DNA of 64,000 bases from positions 4,774,001 to 4,838,000 of the forward strand of contig NC_135032.1 in assembly GCF_051020975.1 (NCBI RefSeq), given 5' to 3'. Of this stretch, positions 23,783 to 36,662 are shown one piece after another. A program made the position numbers and the translations under genes. How positions within the stretch are numbered: position 1 is the first letter of the stretch; the number at the start of each line of letters is the position of its first letter. The stretch comes from Osmia lignaria lignaria (lineage: Eukaryota > Arthropoda > Insecta > Hymenoptera > Megachilidae). Below the pieces are notes generated by a model. The model saw nothing but the letters and a program-made list of their open reading frames with translations. It was not told the DNA's origin and did no database searches.

Positions 23783-26358
23783 TTGCCGATTCATCTCAAG
23801 GGAAGGGGTCTGACGGACATATTTCGAGATATTTCTTCTTCTTGTTGTTCTTCTTCTGCACAGCTAAGCTCGAAGCGGCATTTGCAGCTCGCAATAGTGC
23901 AGAGTTATCTCAAAGAAAGAGGCCACGGTGTTTCTGTACCTCTATTATGTTGGTGCAGCTTCGGAACTTTTAAATATCTTGATATATCTCGAGAACTACG
24001 CATCTGATCAAAAAATATCATCGAACATAAAAAGTAGGAAACTTAATTCTCTACAAAAAAGGTCTCTTAACATTTTGCCATAGCTCGCTTCGTTTCCGAG
24101 ATATTTGCAGATTTATCTCAAGGGAAGTGGCCTGACGGACATATTTCGAGATATTTCTTCTTCTTGTTGTTCTTCTTCTGCACAGCTGAGCTGGAAGTGG
24201 CATTTGCAGGTAGCAATAGTGCAGAGTTATCTCAAAGAAAGGGGCCACGGTGTTTCTGTATCTCTATTATGTTGGTGCGGCTTCGGAACTTTTAAATATC
24301 TCGATATATCTCGAAAACTACGCTTCTGATCAAAAAATATCATAGAACGTAAATTGTAGGAAACATTATTGTCTACAAAAAAGGTCTCTTAACATTTTGC
24401 CATAGCTCGCTTCGTTTCCGAGATATTTGCAGATTCATCTCAAGGGAAGGGGTCTGACGGACATATTTCGAGATATTTCTTCTTCTTGTTGTTCTTCTTC
24501 TGCACAGCTAAGCTCGAAGCGGCATTTGCAGCTCGCAATAGTGCAGAGTTATCTCAAAGAAAGAGGCCACGGTGTTTCTGTACCTCTATTATGTTGGTGC
24601 AGCTTCGGAACTTTTAAATATCTTGATATATCTCGAGAACTGCGCATCTGATCAAAAAATATCATCGAAGATAAAAAGTAGGAAACTTAATTCTCTACAA
24701 AAAAGGTCTCTTAACATTTTGCCATAGCTCGCTTCGTTTCCGAGATATTTGCAGATTTATCTCAAGGGAAGTGGCCTGACGGACATATTTCGAGATATTT
24801 CTTCTTCTTGTTGTTCTTCTTCTGCACAGCTAAGCTGGAAGTGGCATTTGCGGCTCGCACTAGTGCAGAGTTATCTCAAAGAAAGAGGCCACGGTGTTTC
24901 TGTATCCCTATTATGTTGGTGCGGCTTCGGAACTTTTAAATATCTTGATATATCTCGAGAGCTACGCATCTGATCAAAAAATATCATAGAACATAAAAAG
25001 TAGGAAACTTAATTCTCTACAAAAAAGGTCTCTTAATATTTTGCCATAGCTCGCTTCGTTTCCGAGATATTTGCAGATTTATCTCAAGGGAAGGGGCCTG
25101 ACGGACATATTTCGAGATATTTCTTCTTCTTGTTGTTCTTCTTCTGCACAGCTAAGCTGGAAGTGGCATTTGCGGCTCGCACTAGTGCAGAGTTATCTCA
25201 AAGAAAGGGGCCACGGTGTTTCTGTATCTCTATTATGTTGGTGCGGCTTCGGAACTTTTAAATATCTCGATATATCTCGAAAACTACGCTTCTGATCAAA
25301 AAATATCATAGAACATAAATTGTAGGAAACATAATTCTCTACAAAAAAGGTCTCTTAACATTTTGCCATAGCTCGCTTCGTTTCCGAGATATTTGCAGAT
25401 TCATCTCAAGGGAAGGGGTCTGACGGACATATTTCGAGATATTTCTTCTTCTTGTTGTTCTTCTTCTGCACAGCTAAGCTCGAAGCGGCATTTGCAGCTC
25501 GCAATAGGGCAGAGTTATCTCAAAGAAAGAGGCCACGGTGTTTCTGTACCTCTATTATGTTGGTGCAGCTTCGGAACTTTTAGATATCTTGATATATCTC
25601 GAGAACTACGCATCTGATCAAAAAATATCATAGAACATAAATTGTAGGAAACATAATTCTCTACAAAAAAGGTCTCTTAACATTTTGCCATAGCTCGCTT
25701 CGTTTCCGAGATATTTGCAGATATATCTCAAGGGAAGGGGCCTGACGGACATATTTCGAGATATTTCTTCTTCTTGTTGTTCTTCTTCTGCACAGCTAAG
25801 CTGGAAGTGGCATTTACAGCTCGCAATAGTGCAGAGTTATCTCAAAGAAAGGGGCCACGGTGTTTCTGTATCTCTGTTATGTTGGTGCGGCTTCGGAACT
25901 TTTAAATATCTTGATATATCTCGAGAACTACGCATCTGATCAAAAAATATCATAGAACATGAAAAGTAGGAAACTTACTTCTCTACAAAAAATGTCTCTT
26001 AACATTTTGCCATAGCTCTCTTCGTTTCCGAGATATTTGCAGATTTATCTCAAGGGAAGGGGCCTGACGGACATATTTCGAGATATTTCTTCTTCTTGTT
26101 GTTCTTCTTCTGCACAGCTAAGCTGGAAGTGGCATTTGCAGCTCGCAATAGTGCAGAGTATTCTCAAAGAGAGGGGCCACGGTGTTTCTGTATCTCTATT
26201 ATGTTGGTGCGGCTTCGGAACTTTTAAGTATCTTGATCTATCTCTAGAACTACGCATCTGATCAAAAAATATCATAGAAGATAAAAAGTAGGAAACTTAA
26301 TTCTCTACAAAAAAGGTCTCTTAACATTTCGCCATAGCTCGCATCGTTTCCGAGATAT
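23783..26358 (+). repeat. Left flank of the six-unit higher-order domain
   Basis: Eight units, using variants that recur up to 41 kb. H units (23783, 24427, 25393) have GATTCATCTC, GGGGTCTGACGG, CTCGAAGCGGC and TGTACCTC. The V unit (24105) has CAGCTGAGCTGG and a GAACGTAAATTG tail. The S unit (24749) has AAGTGGCC, the type I palindrome and CGAGAGCTACGC. A type I unit lies at 25071, a type II unit at 25715 (ATCTCTGTTATG, CTTACTTCTC), and a unit with GATCTATCTCTAG at 26037. The order V-H-S-I-H recurs at 39560-41169 and, with one extra S, at 36663-38593. Confidence 0.85.
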
Positions 26359-28290
26359 TTGCAGATTTATCTCAAGGGAAGGGGCCTGTCGGACATATTT
26401 CGAGATATTTCTTCTTCTTGTTGCTCTTCTTCTGCACAGCTAAGCTCGAAGTGGCATTTGCAGCTCGCAATAGTGCAGAGTTATCTCAAAGAAAGAGGCC
26501 ACGGTGTTTCTGTACCTCTATTATGTTGGTGCAGCTTCGGAACTTTTAAATATCTTGATATATCTCGAGAACTACGCATCTGATCAAAAAATATCATCGA
26601 ACATAAAAAGTAGGAAACTTAATTCTCTACAAAAAAGGTCTCTTAACATTTTGCCATAGCTCGCTTCGTTTCCGAGATATTTGCAGATTTATCTCAAGGG
26701 AAGTGGCCTGACGGACATATTTCGAGATATTTCTTCTTCTTGTTGTTCTTCTTCTGCACAGCTGAGCTGGAAGTGGCATTTGCAGGTCGCAATAGTGCAG
26801 AGTTATCTCAAAGAAAGGGGCCACGGTGTTTCTGTATCTCTATTATGTTGGTGCGGCTTCGGAACTTTTAAATATCTCGATATATCTCGAAAACTACGCT
26901 TCTGATCAAAAAATATCATAGACCGTAAATTGTAGGAAACATTATTCTCTACAAAAAAGGTCTCTTAACATTTTGCCATAGCTCGCTTCGTTTCCGAGAT
27001 ATTTGCAGATTCATCTCAAGGGAAGGGGTCTGACGGACATATTTCGAGATATTTCTTCTTCTTGTTGTTCTTCTTCTGCACAGCTAAGCTCGAAGCGGCA
27101 TTTGCAGCTCGCAATAGTGCAGAGTTATCTCAAAGAAAGAGGCCACGGTGTTTCTGTACCTCTATTATGTTGGTGCAGCTTCGGAACTTTTAAATATCTT
27201 GATATATCTCGAGAACTACGCATCTGATCAAAAAATATCATCGAACATCAAAAGTAGGAAACTTAATTCTCTACAAAAAAGGTCTCTTAACATTTTGCCA
27301 TAGCTCGCTTCGTTTCCGAGATATTTGCAGATTTATCTCAAGGGAAGTGGCCTGACGGACATATTTCGAGATATTTCTTCTTCTTGTTGTTCTTCTTCTG
27401 CACAGCTAAGCTGGAAGTGGCATTTGCGGCTCGCACTAGTGCAGAGTTATCTCAAAGAAAGGGGCCACGGGGTTTCTGTATCCCTATTATGTTGGTGCGG
27501 CTTCGGAACTTTTAAATATCTTGATATATCTCGAGAGCTACGCATCTGATCAAAAAATATCATAGAACATAAAAAGTAGGAAACTTAATTCTCTACAAAA
27601 AAGGTCTCTTAACATTTTGCCATAGCTCGCTTCGTTTCCGAGATATTTGCAGATTTATCTCAAGGGAAGTGGCCTGACGGGCATATTTCGAGATATTTCT
27701 TCTTCTTGTTGTTCTTCTTCTGCACAGCTAAGCTGGAAGTGGCATTTGCAGCTCGCAATAGTGCAGAGTTATCCCAAAGAAAGGGGCCACGGTGTTTCTG
27801 TATCTCTATTATGTTGGTGCGGCTTCGGAACTTTTAAATATCTCGATATATCTCGAAAACTACGCTTCTGATCAAAAAATATCATAGAACATAAATTGGA
27901 GGAAACTTAATTCTCTACAAAAAAGGTCTCTTAACATTTTGCCATAGCTCGCTTCGTTTCCGAGATATTTGCAGATTCATCTCAAGGGAAGGGGTCTGAC
28001 GGACATATTTCGAGATATTTCTTCTTCTTGTTGTTCTTCTTCTCCACAGCTAAGCTCGAAGTGGCATTTGCAGCTCGCAATAGTGCAGAGTTATCTCAAA
28101 GAAAGAGGCCACGGTGTTTCTGTATCTCTATTATGTTGGTGCGGCTTCGGAACTTTTAAGTATCTTGATCTATCTCTAGAACTACGCATCTGATCAAAAA
28201 ATATCATAGAAGATAAAAAGTAGGAAACTTAATTCTCTACAAAAAAGGTCTGTTAACATTTCGCCATACCTCGCATCGTTTCCGAGATAT
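26359..28290 (+). repeat. 1932-bp six-monomer unit, copy 1 (N-V-H-S-G-P)
   Basis: Six distinguishable units in order: N (GGCCTGTCGGAC, TTGCTCTTC), V (CAGCTGAGCTGG, GACCGTAAATTG, ACATTATTC), H (CTCGAAGCGGC, TGTACCTC), S (AAGTGGCC, CGAGAGCTACGC), G (ACGGGCATATTTC, TTATCCCAAAG, AAATTGGAGG) and P (TCTCCACAG, AAGTATCTTG, GATCTATCTCTAG). Private changes in the H tail (GAACATCAAAAG) and in S (CCACGGGGTTTC) are shared with the copy at 29257 but not with that at 31189. Confidence 0.92.
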
Positions 28291-29256
28291 TTGCAGATTT
28301 ATCTCAAGGGAAGGGGCCTGTCGGACATATTTCGAGATATTTCTTCTTCTTGTTGCTCTTCTTCTGCACAGCTAAGCTCGAAGTGGCATTTGCAGCTCGC
28401 AATAGTGCAGAGTTATCTCAAAGAAAGAGGCCACGGTGTTTCTGTACCTCTATTATGTTGGTGCAGCTTCGGAACTTTTAAATATCTTGATATATCTCGA
28501 GAACTACGCATCTGATCAAAAAATATCATCGAACATAAAAAGTAGGAAACTTAATTCTCTACAAAAAAGGTCTCTTAACATTTTGCCATAGCTCGCTTCG
28601 TTTCCGAGATATTTGCAGATTTATCTCAAGGGAAGTGGCCTGACGGACATATTTCGAGATATTTCTTCTTCTTGTTGTTCTTCTTCTGCACAGCTGAGCT
28701 GGAAGTGGCATTTGCAGGTCGCAATAGTGCAGAGTTATCTCAAAGAAAGGGGCCACGGTGTTTCTGTATCTCTATTATGTTGGTGCGGCTTCGGAACTTT
28801 TAAATATCTCGATATATCTCGAAAACTACGCTTCTGATCAAAAAATATCATAGACCGTAAATTGTAGGAAACATTATTCTCTACAAAAAAGGTCTCTTAA
28901 CATTTTGCCATAGCTCGCTTCGTTTCCGAGATATTTGCAGATTCATCTCAAGGGAAGGGGTCTGACGGACATATTTCGAGATATTTCTTCTTCTTGTTGT
29001 TCTTCTTCTCCACAGCTAAGCTCGAAGTGGCATTTGCAGCTCGCAATAGTGCAGAGTTATCTCAAAGAAAGAGGCCACGGTGTTTCTGTATCTCTATTAT
29101 GTTGGTGCGGCTTCGGAACTTTTAAGTATCTTGATCTATCTCTAGAACTACGCATCTGATCAAAAAATATCATAGAAGATAAAAAGTAGGAAACTTAATT
29201 CTCTACAAAAAAGGTCTCTTAACATTTCGCCATACCTCGCATCGTTTCCGAGATAT
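28291..29256 (+). repeat. 966-bp half unit (N-V-P)
   Basis: This has the N, V and P units of the six-unit block, but H, S and G are missing. V (28613-28934) is followed directly by P (28935-29256). Its P unit ends with GGTCTCTTAACATTTC, whereas the P units ending near 28250 and 31148 read GGTCTGTTAACATTTC. It looks like the deletion product of unequal exchange between H-type and P-type units, which share their 5' halves. Confidence 0.9.
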
Positions 29257-31188
29257 TTGCAGATTTATCTCAAGGGAAGGGGCCTGTCGGACATATTTCG
29301 AGATATTTCTTCTTCTTGTTGCTCTTCTTCTGCACAGCTAAGCTCGAAGTGGCATTTGCAGCTCGCAATAGTGCAGAGTTATCTCAAAGAAAGAGGCCAC
29401 GGTGTTTCTGTACCTCTATTATGTTGGTGCAGCTTCGGAACTTTTAAATATCTTGATATATCTCGAGAACTACGCATCTGATCAAAAAATATCATCGAAC
29501 ATAAAAAGTAGGAAACTTAATTCTCTACAAAAAAGGTCTCTTAACATTTTGCCATAGCTCGCTTCGTTTCCGAGATATTTGCAGATTTATCTCAAGGGAA
29601 GTGGCCTGACGGACATATTTCGAGATATTTCTTCTTCTTGTTGTTCTTCTTCTGCACAGCTGAGCTGGAAGTGGCATTTGCAGGTCGCAATAGTGCAGAG
29701 TTATCTCAAAGAAAGGGGCCACGGTGTTTCTGTATCTCTATTATGTTGGTGCGGCTTCGGAACTTTTAAATATCTCGATATATCTCGAAAACTACGCTTC
29801 TGATCAAAAAATATCATAGACCGTAAATTGTAGGAAACATTATTCTCTACAAAAAAGGTCTCTTAACATTTTGCCATAGCTCGCTTCGTTTCCGAGATAT
29901 TTGCAGATTCATCTCAAGGGAAGGGGTCTGACGGACATATTTCGAGATATTTCTTCTTCTTGTTGTTCTTCTTCTGCACAGCTAAGCTCGAAGCGGCATT
30001 TGCAGCTCGCAATAGTGCAGAGTTATCTCAAAGAAAGAGGCCACGGTGTTTCTGTACCTCTATTATGTTGGTGCAGCTTCGGAACTTTTAAATATCTTGA
30101 TATATCTCGAGAACTACGCATCTGATCAAAAAATATCATCGAACATCAAAAGTAGGAAACTTAATTCTCTACAAAAAAGGTCTCTTAACATTTTGCCATA
30201 GCTCGCTTCGTTTCCGAGATATTTGCAGATTTATCTCAAGGGAAGTGGCCTGACGGACATATTTCGAGATATTTCTTCTTCTTGTTGTTCTTCTTCTGCA
30301 CAGCTAAGCTGGAAGTGGCATTTGCGGCTCGCACTAGTGCAGAGTTATCTCAAAGAAAGGGGCCACGGGGTTTCTGTATCCCTATTATGTTGGTGCGGCT
30401 TCGGAACTTTTAAATATCTTGATATATCTCGAGAGCTACGCATCTGATCAAAAAATATCATAGAACATAAAAAGTAGGAAACTTAATTCTCTACAAAAAA
30501 GGTCTCTTAACATTTTGCCATAGCTCGCTTCGTTTCCGAGATATTTGCAGATTTATCTCAAGGGAAGTGGCCTGACGGGCATATTTCGAGATATTTCTTC
30601 TTCTTGTTGTTCTTCTTCTGCACAGCTAAGCTGGAAGTGGCATTTGCAGCTCGCAATAGTGCAGAGTTATCCCAAAGAAAGGGGCCACGGTGTTTCTGTA
30701 TCTCTATTATGTTGGTGCGGCTTCGGAACTTTTAAATATCTCGATATATCTCGAAAACTACGCTTCTGATCAAAAAATATCATAGAACATAAATTGGAGG
30801 AAACTTAATTCTCTACAAAAAAGGTCTCTTAACATTTTGCCATAGCTCGCTTCGTTTCCGAGATATTTGCAGATTCATCTCAAGGGAAGGGGTCTGACGG
30901 ACATATTTCGAGATATTTCTTCTTCTTGTTGTTCTTCTTCTCCACAGCTAAGCTCGAAGTGGCATTTGCAGCTCGCAATAGTGCAGAGTTATCTCAAAGA
31001 AAGAGGCCACGGTGTTTCTGTATCTCTATTATGTTGGTGCGGCTTCGGAACTTTTAAGTATCTTGATCTATCTCTAGAACTACGCATCTGATCAAAAAAT
31101 ATCATAGAAGATAAAAAGTAGGAAACTTAATTCTCTACAAAAAAGGTCTGTTAACATTTCGCCATACCTCGCATCGTTTCCGAGATAT
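29257..31188 (+). repeat. 1932-bp six-monomer unit, copy 2 (N-V-H-S-G-P)
   Basis: This has the same six units as at 26359, in the same order. It shares GAACATCAAAAG in the H tail, CCACGGGGTTTC in S and GGTCTGTTAAC at the end of P with that copy, 2898 bp (nine monomers) upstream. The nine-monomer block N-V-H-S-G-P-N-V-P therefore seems to have been duplicated after the half unit arose. Confidence 0.92.
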
Positions 31189-33120
31189 TTGCAGATTTAT
31201 CTCAAGGGAAGGGGCCTGTCGGACATATTTCGAGATATTTCTTCTTCTTGTTGCTCTTCTTCTGCACAGCTAAGCTCGAAGTGGCATTTGCAGCTCGCAA
31301 TAGTGCAGAGTTATCTCAAAGAAAGAGGCCACGGTGTTTCTGTACCTCTATTATGTTGGTGCAGCTTCGGAACTTTTAAATATCTTGATATATCTCGAGA
31401 ACTACGCATCTGATCAAAAAATATCATCGAACATAAAAAGTAGGAAACTTAATTCTCTACAAAAAAGGTCTCTTAACATTTTGCCATAGCTCGCTTCGTT
31501 TCCGAGATATTTGCAGATTTATCTCAAGGGAAGTGGCCTGACGGACATATTTCGAGATATTTCTTCTTCTTGTTGTTCTTCTTCTGCACAGCTGAGCTGG
31601 AAGTGGCATTTGCAGGTCGCAATAGTGCAGAGTTATCTCAAAGAAAGGGGCCACGGTGTTTCTGTATCTCTATTATGTTGGTGCGGCTTCGGAACTTTTA
31701 AATATCTCGATATATCTCGAAAACTACGCTTCTGATCAAAAAATATCATAGACCGTAAATTGTAGGAAACATTATTCTCTACAAAAAAGGTCTCTTAACA
31801 TTTTGCCATAGCTCGCTTCGTTTCCGAGATATTTGCAGATTCATCTCAAGGGAAGGGGTCTGACGGACATATTTCGAGATATTTCTTCTTCTTGTTGTTC
31901 TTCTTCTGCACAGCTAAGCTCGAAGCGGCATTTGCAGCTCGCAATAGTGCAGAGTTATCTCAAAGAAAGAGGCCACGGTGTTTCTGTACCTCTATTATGT
32001 TGGTGCAGCTTCGGAACTTTTAAATATCTTGATATATCTCGAGAACTACGCATCTGATCAAAAAATATCATCGAACATAAAAAGTGGGAAACTTAATTCT
32101 CTACAAAAAAGGTCTCTTAACATTTTGCCATAGCTCGCTTCGTTTCCGAGATATTTGCAGATTTATCTCAAGGGAAGTGGCCTGACGGACATATTTCGAG
32201 ATATTTCTTCTTCTTGTTGTTCTTCTTCTGCACAGCTAAGCTGGAAGTGGCATTTGCGGCTCGCACTAGTGCAGAGTTATCTCAAAGAAAGGGGCCACGG
32301 TGTTTCTGTATCCCTATTATGTTGGTGCGGCTTCGGAACTTTTAAATATCTTGATATATCTCGAGAGCTACGCATCTGATCAAAAAATTTCATAGAACAT
32401 AGAAAGTAGGAAACTTAATTCTCTACAAAAAAGGTCTCTTAACATTTTGCCATAGCTCGCTTCGTTTCCGAGATATTTGCAGATTTATCTCAAGGGAAGT
32501 GGCCTGACGGGCATATTTCGAGATATTTCTTCTTCTTGTTGTTCTTCTTCTGCACAGCTAAGCTGGAAGTGGCATTTGCAGCTCGCAATAGTGCAGAGTT
32601 ATCCCAAAGAAAGGGGCCACGGTGTTTCTGTATCTCTATTATGTTGGTGCGGCTTCGGAACTTTTAAATATCTCGATATATCTCGAAAACTACGCTTCTG
32701 ATCAAAAAATATCATAGAACATAAATTGGAGGAAACTTAATTCTCTACAAAAAAGGTCTCTTAACATTTTGCCATAGCTCGCTTCGTTTCCGAGATATTT
32801 GCAGATTCATCTCAAGGGAAGGGGTCTGACGGACATATTTCGAGATATTTCTTCTTCTTGTTGTTCTTCTTCTCCACAGCTAAGCTCGAAGTGGCATTTG
32901 CAGCTCGCAATAGTGCAGAGTTATCTCAAAGAAAGAGGCCACGGTGTTTCTGTATCTCTATTATGTTGGTGCGGCTTCGGAACTTTTAAATATCTTGATA
33001 TATCTCGAGAACTACGCATCTGATCAAAAAATATCATAGAACATAAAAAGTAGGAAACCTAATTCTCTACAAAAAAGGTCTCTTAACATTTTGCCATAGC
33101 TCTCTTCGTTTCCGAGATAT
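31189..33120 (+). repeat. 1932-bp six-monomer unit, copy 3 (N-V-H-S-G-P')
   Basis: Same order as the other two copies, but lacking the GAACATCAAAAG and CCACGGGG markers. S ends with AAATTTCAT instead of AAATATCAT. The last unit (P', 32799) has the P-type 5' half with TCTCCACAG but a standard type II tail (AAATATCTTGATATATC) and AAACCTAATTC. It is closest to the blocks at 34409-36018. Confidence 0.9.
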
Positions 33121-36100
33121 TTGCAGATTTATCTCAAGGGAAGGGGCCTGACGGACATATTTCGAGATATTTCTTCTTCTTGTTGTTCTTCTTCTGTACA
33201 GCTAAGCTGAAAGTGGCATTTGCAGCTCGCAATAGTGCAGAGTTATCTCAAAGAAAGGGGCCACGGTGTTTCTGTATCTCTATTGTGTTGGTGCGGCTTC
33301 GGAACTTTTAAATATCTTGATATATCTCGAGAACTACGCATCTGATCAAAAAATATCATCGAACATAAAAAGTAGGAAACTTAATTCTCTACAAAAAAGG
33401 TCTCTTAACATTTTGCCATAGCTCGCTTCGTTTCCGAGATATTTGCAGATTTATCTCAAGGGAAGTGGCCTGACGGACATATTTCGAGATATTTCTTCTT
33501 CTTGTTGTTCTTCTTCTGCACAGCTGAGCTGGAAGTGGCATTTGCAGGTCGCAATAGTGCAGAGTTATCTCAAAGAAAGGGGCCACGGTGTTTCTGTATC
33601 TCTATTATGTTGGTGCGGCTTCGGAACTTTTAAATATCTCGATATATCTCGAAAACTACGCTTCTGATCAAAAAATATCATAGACCGTAAATTGTAGGAA
33701 ACATTATTCTCTACAAAAAAGGTCTCTTAACATTTTGCCATAGCTCGCTTCGTTTCCGAGATATTTGCAGATTCATCTCAAGGGAAGGGGTCTGACGGAC
33801 ATATTTCGAGATATTTCTTCTTCTTGTTGTTCTTCTTCTGCACAGCTAAGCTCGAAGCGGCATTTGCAGCTCGCAATAGTGCAGAGTTATCTCAAAGAAA
33901 GAGGCCACGGTGTTTCTGTACCTCTATTATGTTGGTGCAGCTTCGGAACTTTTAAATATCTTGATATATCTCGAGAACTACGCATCTGATCAAAAAATAT
34001 CATCGAACATAAAAAGTAGGAAACTTAATTCTCTACAAAAAAGGTCTCTTAACATTTTGCCATAGCTCGCTTCGTTTCCGAGATATTTGCAGATTTATCT
34101 CAAGGGAAGTGGCCTGACGGACATATTTCGAGATATTTCTTCTTCTTGTTGTTCTTCTTCTGCACAGCTGAGCTGGAAGTGGCATTTGCAGGTCGCAATA
34201 GTGCAGAGTTATCTCAAAGAAAGGGGCCACGGTGTTTCTGTATCTCTATTATGTTGGTGCGGCTTCGGAACTTTTAAATATCTCGATATATCTCGAAAAC
34301 TACGCTTCTGATCAAAAAATATCATAGACCGTAAATTGTAGGAAACATTATTCTCTACAAAAAAGGTCTCTTAACATTTTGCCATAGCTCGCTTCGTTTC
34401 CGAGATATTTGCAGATTCATCTCAAGGGAAGGGGTCTGACGGACATATTTCGAGATATTTCTTCTTCTTGTTGTTCTTCTTCTGCACAGCTAAGCTCGAA
34501 GCGGCATTTGCAGCTCGCAATAGTGCAGAGTTATCTCAAAGAAAGAGGCCACGGTGTTTCTGTACCTCTATTATGTTGGTGCAGCTTCGGAACTTTTAAA
34601 TATCTTGATATATCTCGAGAACTACGCATCTGATCAAAAAATATCATCGAACATAAAAAGTAGGAAACTTAATTCTCTACAAAAAAGGTCTCTTAACATT
34701 TTGCCATAGCTCGCTTCGTTTCCGAGATATTTGCAGATTTATCTCAAGGGAAGTGGCCTGACGGACATATTTCGAGATATTTCTTCTTCTTGTTGTTCTT
34801 CTTCTGCACAGCTAAGCTGGAAGTGGCATTTGCGGCTCGCACTAGTGCAGAGTTATCTCAAAGAAAGGGGCCACGGTGTTTCTGTATCCCTATTATGTTG
34901 GTGCGGCTTCGGAACTTTTAAATATCTTGATATATCTCGAGAGCTACGCATCTGATCAAAAAATTTCATAGAACATAAAAAGTAGGAAACTTAATTCTCT
35001 ACAAAAAAGGTCTCTTAACATTTTGCCATAGCTCGCTTCGTTTCCGAGATATTTGCAGATTTATCTCAAGGGAAGTGGCCTGACGGGCATATTTCGAGAT
35101 ATTTCTTCTTCTTGTTGTTCTTCTTCTGCACAGCTAAGCTGGAAGTGGCATTTGCAGCTCGCAATAGTGCAGAGTTATCCCAAAGAAAGGGGCCACGGTG
35201 TTTCTGTATCTCTATTATGTTGGTGCGGCTTCGGAACTTTTAAATATCTCGATATATCTCGAAAACTACGCTTCTGATCAAAAAATATCATAGAACATAA
35301 ATTGGAGGAAACTTAATTCTCTACAAAAAAGGTCTCTTAACATTTTGCCATAGCTCGCTTCGTTTCCGAGATATTTGCAGATTCATCTCAAGGGAAGGGG
35401 TCTGACGGACATATTTCGAGATATTTCTTCTTCTTGTTGTTCTTCTTCTCCACAGCTAAGCTCGAAGTGGCATTTGCAGCTCGCAATAGTGCAGAGTTAT
35501 CTCAAAGAAAGAGGCCACGGTGTTTCTGTATCTCTATTATGTTGGTGCGGCTTCGGAACTTTTAAATATCTTGATATATCTCGAGAACTACGCATCTGAT
35601 CAAAAAATATCATAGAACATAAAAAGTAGGAAACCTAATTCTCTACAAAAAAGGTCTCTTAACATTTTGCCATAGCTCTCTTCGTTTCCGAGATATTTGC
35701 AGATTTATCTCAAGGGAAGGGGCCTGACGGACATATTTCGAGATATTTCTTCTTCTTGTTGTTCTTCTTCTGTACAGCTAAGCTGAAAGTGGCATTTGCA
35801 GCTCGCAATAGTGCAGAGTTATCTCAAAGAAAGGGGCCACGGTGTTTCTGTATCTCTATTGTGTTGGTGCGGCTTCGGAACTTTTAAATATCTTGATATA
35901 TCTCGAGAACTACGCATCTGATCAAAAAATATCATCGAACATAAAAAGTAGGAAACTTAATTCTCTACAAAAAAGGTCTCTTAACATTTTGCCATAGCTC
36001 GCTTCGTTTCCGAGATATTTGCAGATTCATCTCAAGGGAAGGGGTCTGACGGACATATTTCGAGATATTTCTTCTTCTTGTTGTTCTTCTTCTCCACAGC

Positions 36101-36662
36101 TAAGCTCGAAGTGGCATTTGCAGCTCGCAATAGTGCAGAGTTATCTCAAAGAAAGAGGCCACGGTGTTTCTGTATCTCTATTATGTTGGTGCGGCTTCGG
36201 AACTTTTAAATATCTTGATATATCTCGAGAACTACGCATCTGATCAAAAAATATCATAGAACATAAAAAGTAGGAAACCTAATTCTCTACAAAAAAGGTC
36301 TCTTAACATTTTGCCATAGCTCTCTTCGTTTCCGAGATATTTGCAGATTTATCTCAAGGGAAGGGGCCTGACGGACATATTTCGAGATATTTCTTCTTCT
36401 TGTTGTTCTTCTTCTGTACAGCTAAGCTGAAAGTGGCATTTGCAGCTCGCAATAGTGCAGAGTTATCTCAAAGAAAGGGGCCACGGTGTTTCTGTATCTC
36501 TATTGTGTTGGTGCGGCTTCGGAACTTTTAAATATCTTGATATATCTCGAGAACTACGCATCTGATCAAAAAATATCATCGAACATAAAAAGTAGGAAAC
36601 TTAATTCTCTACAAAAAAGGTCTCTTAACATTTTGCCATAGCTCGCTTCGTTTCCGAGATAT
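33121..36662 (+). repeat. Rearranged copies of the six-unit block
   Basis: The unit order is X, V, H, V, H, S, G, P', X, P', X. X units (33121, 35697, 36341) have TCTGTACAGC, AAGCTGAAAGTGG and TATTGTGTTGG; the TGA in GCTGAAAG stops the recurrent frame. The V-H pair is doubled (33443-34086 and 34087-34730), and the P'-X pair is doubled (35375-36018 and 36019-36662), each time by 644 bp. S (34731) shares AAATTTCAT with the S unit at 32155, 2576 bp upstream. Confidence 0.9.

Noticed and set aside
24051..24248. Minus-strand open frame of 65 codons recurring in V monomers
   Set aside because: It starts at GTG and exists only because AGCTAAGC is changed to AGCTGAGC in these units, which removes a minus-strand stop. 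It has no recognisable features.
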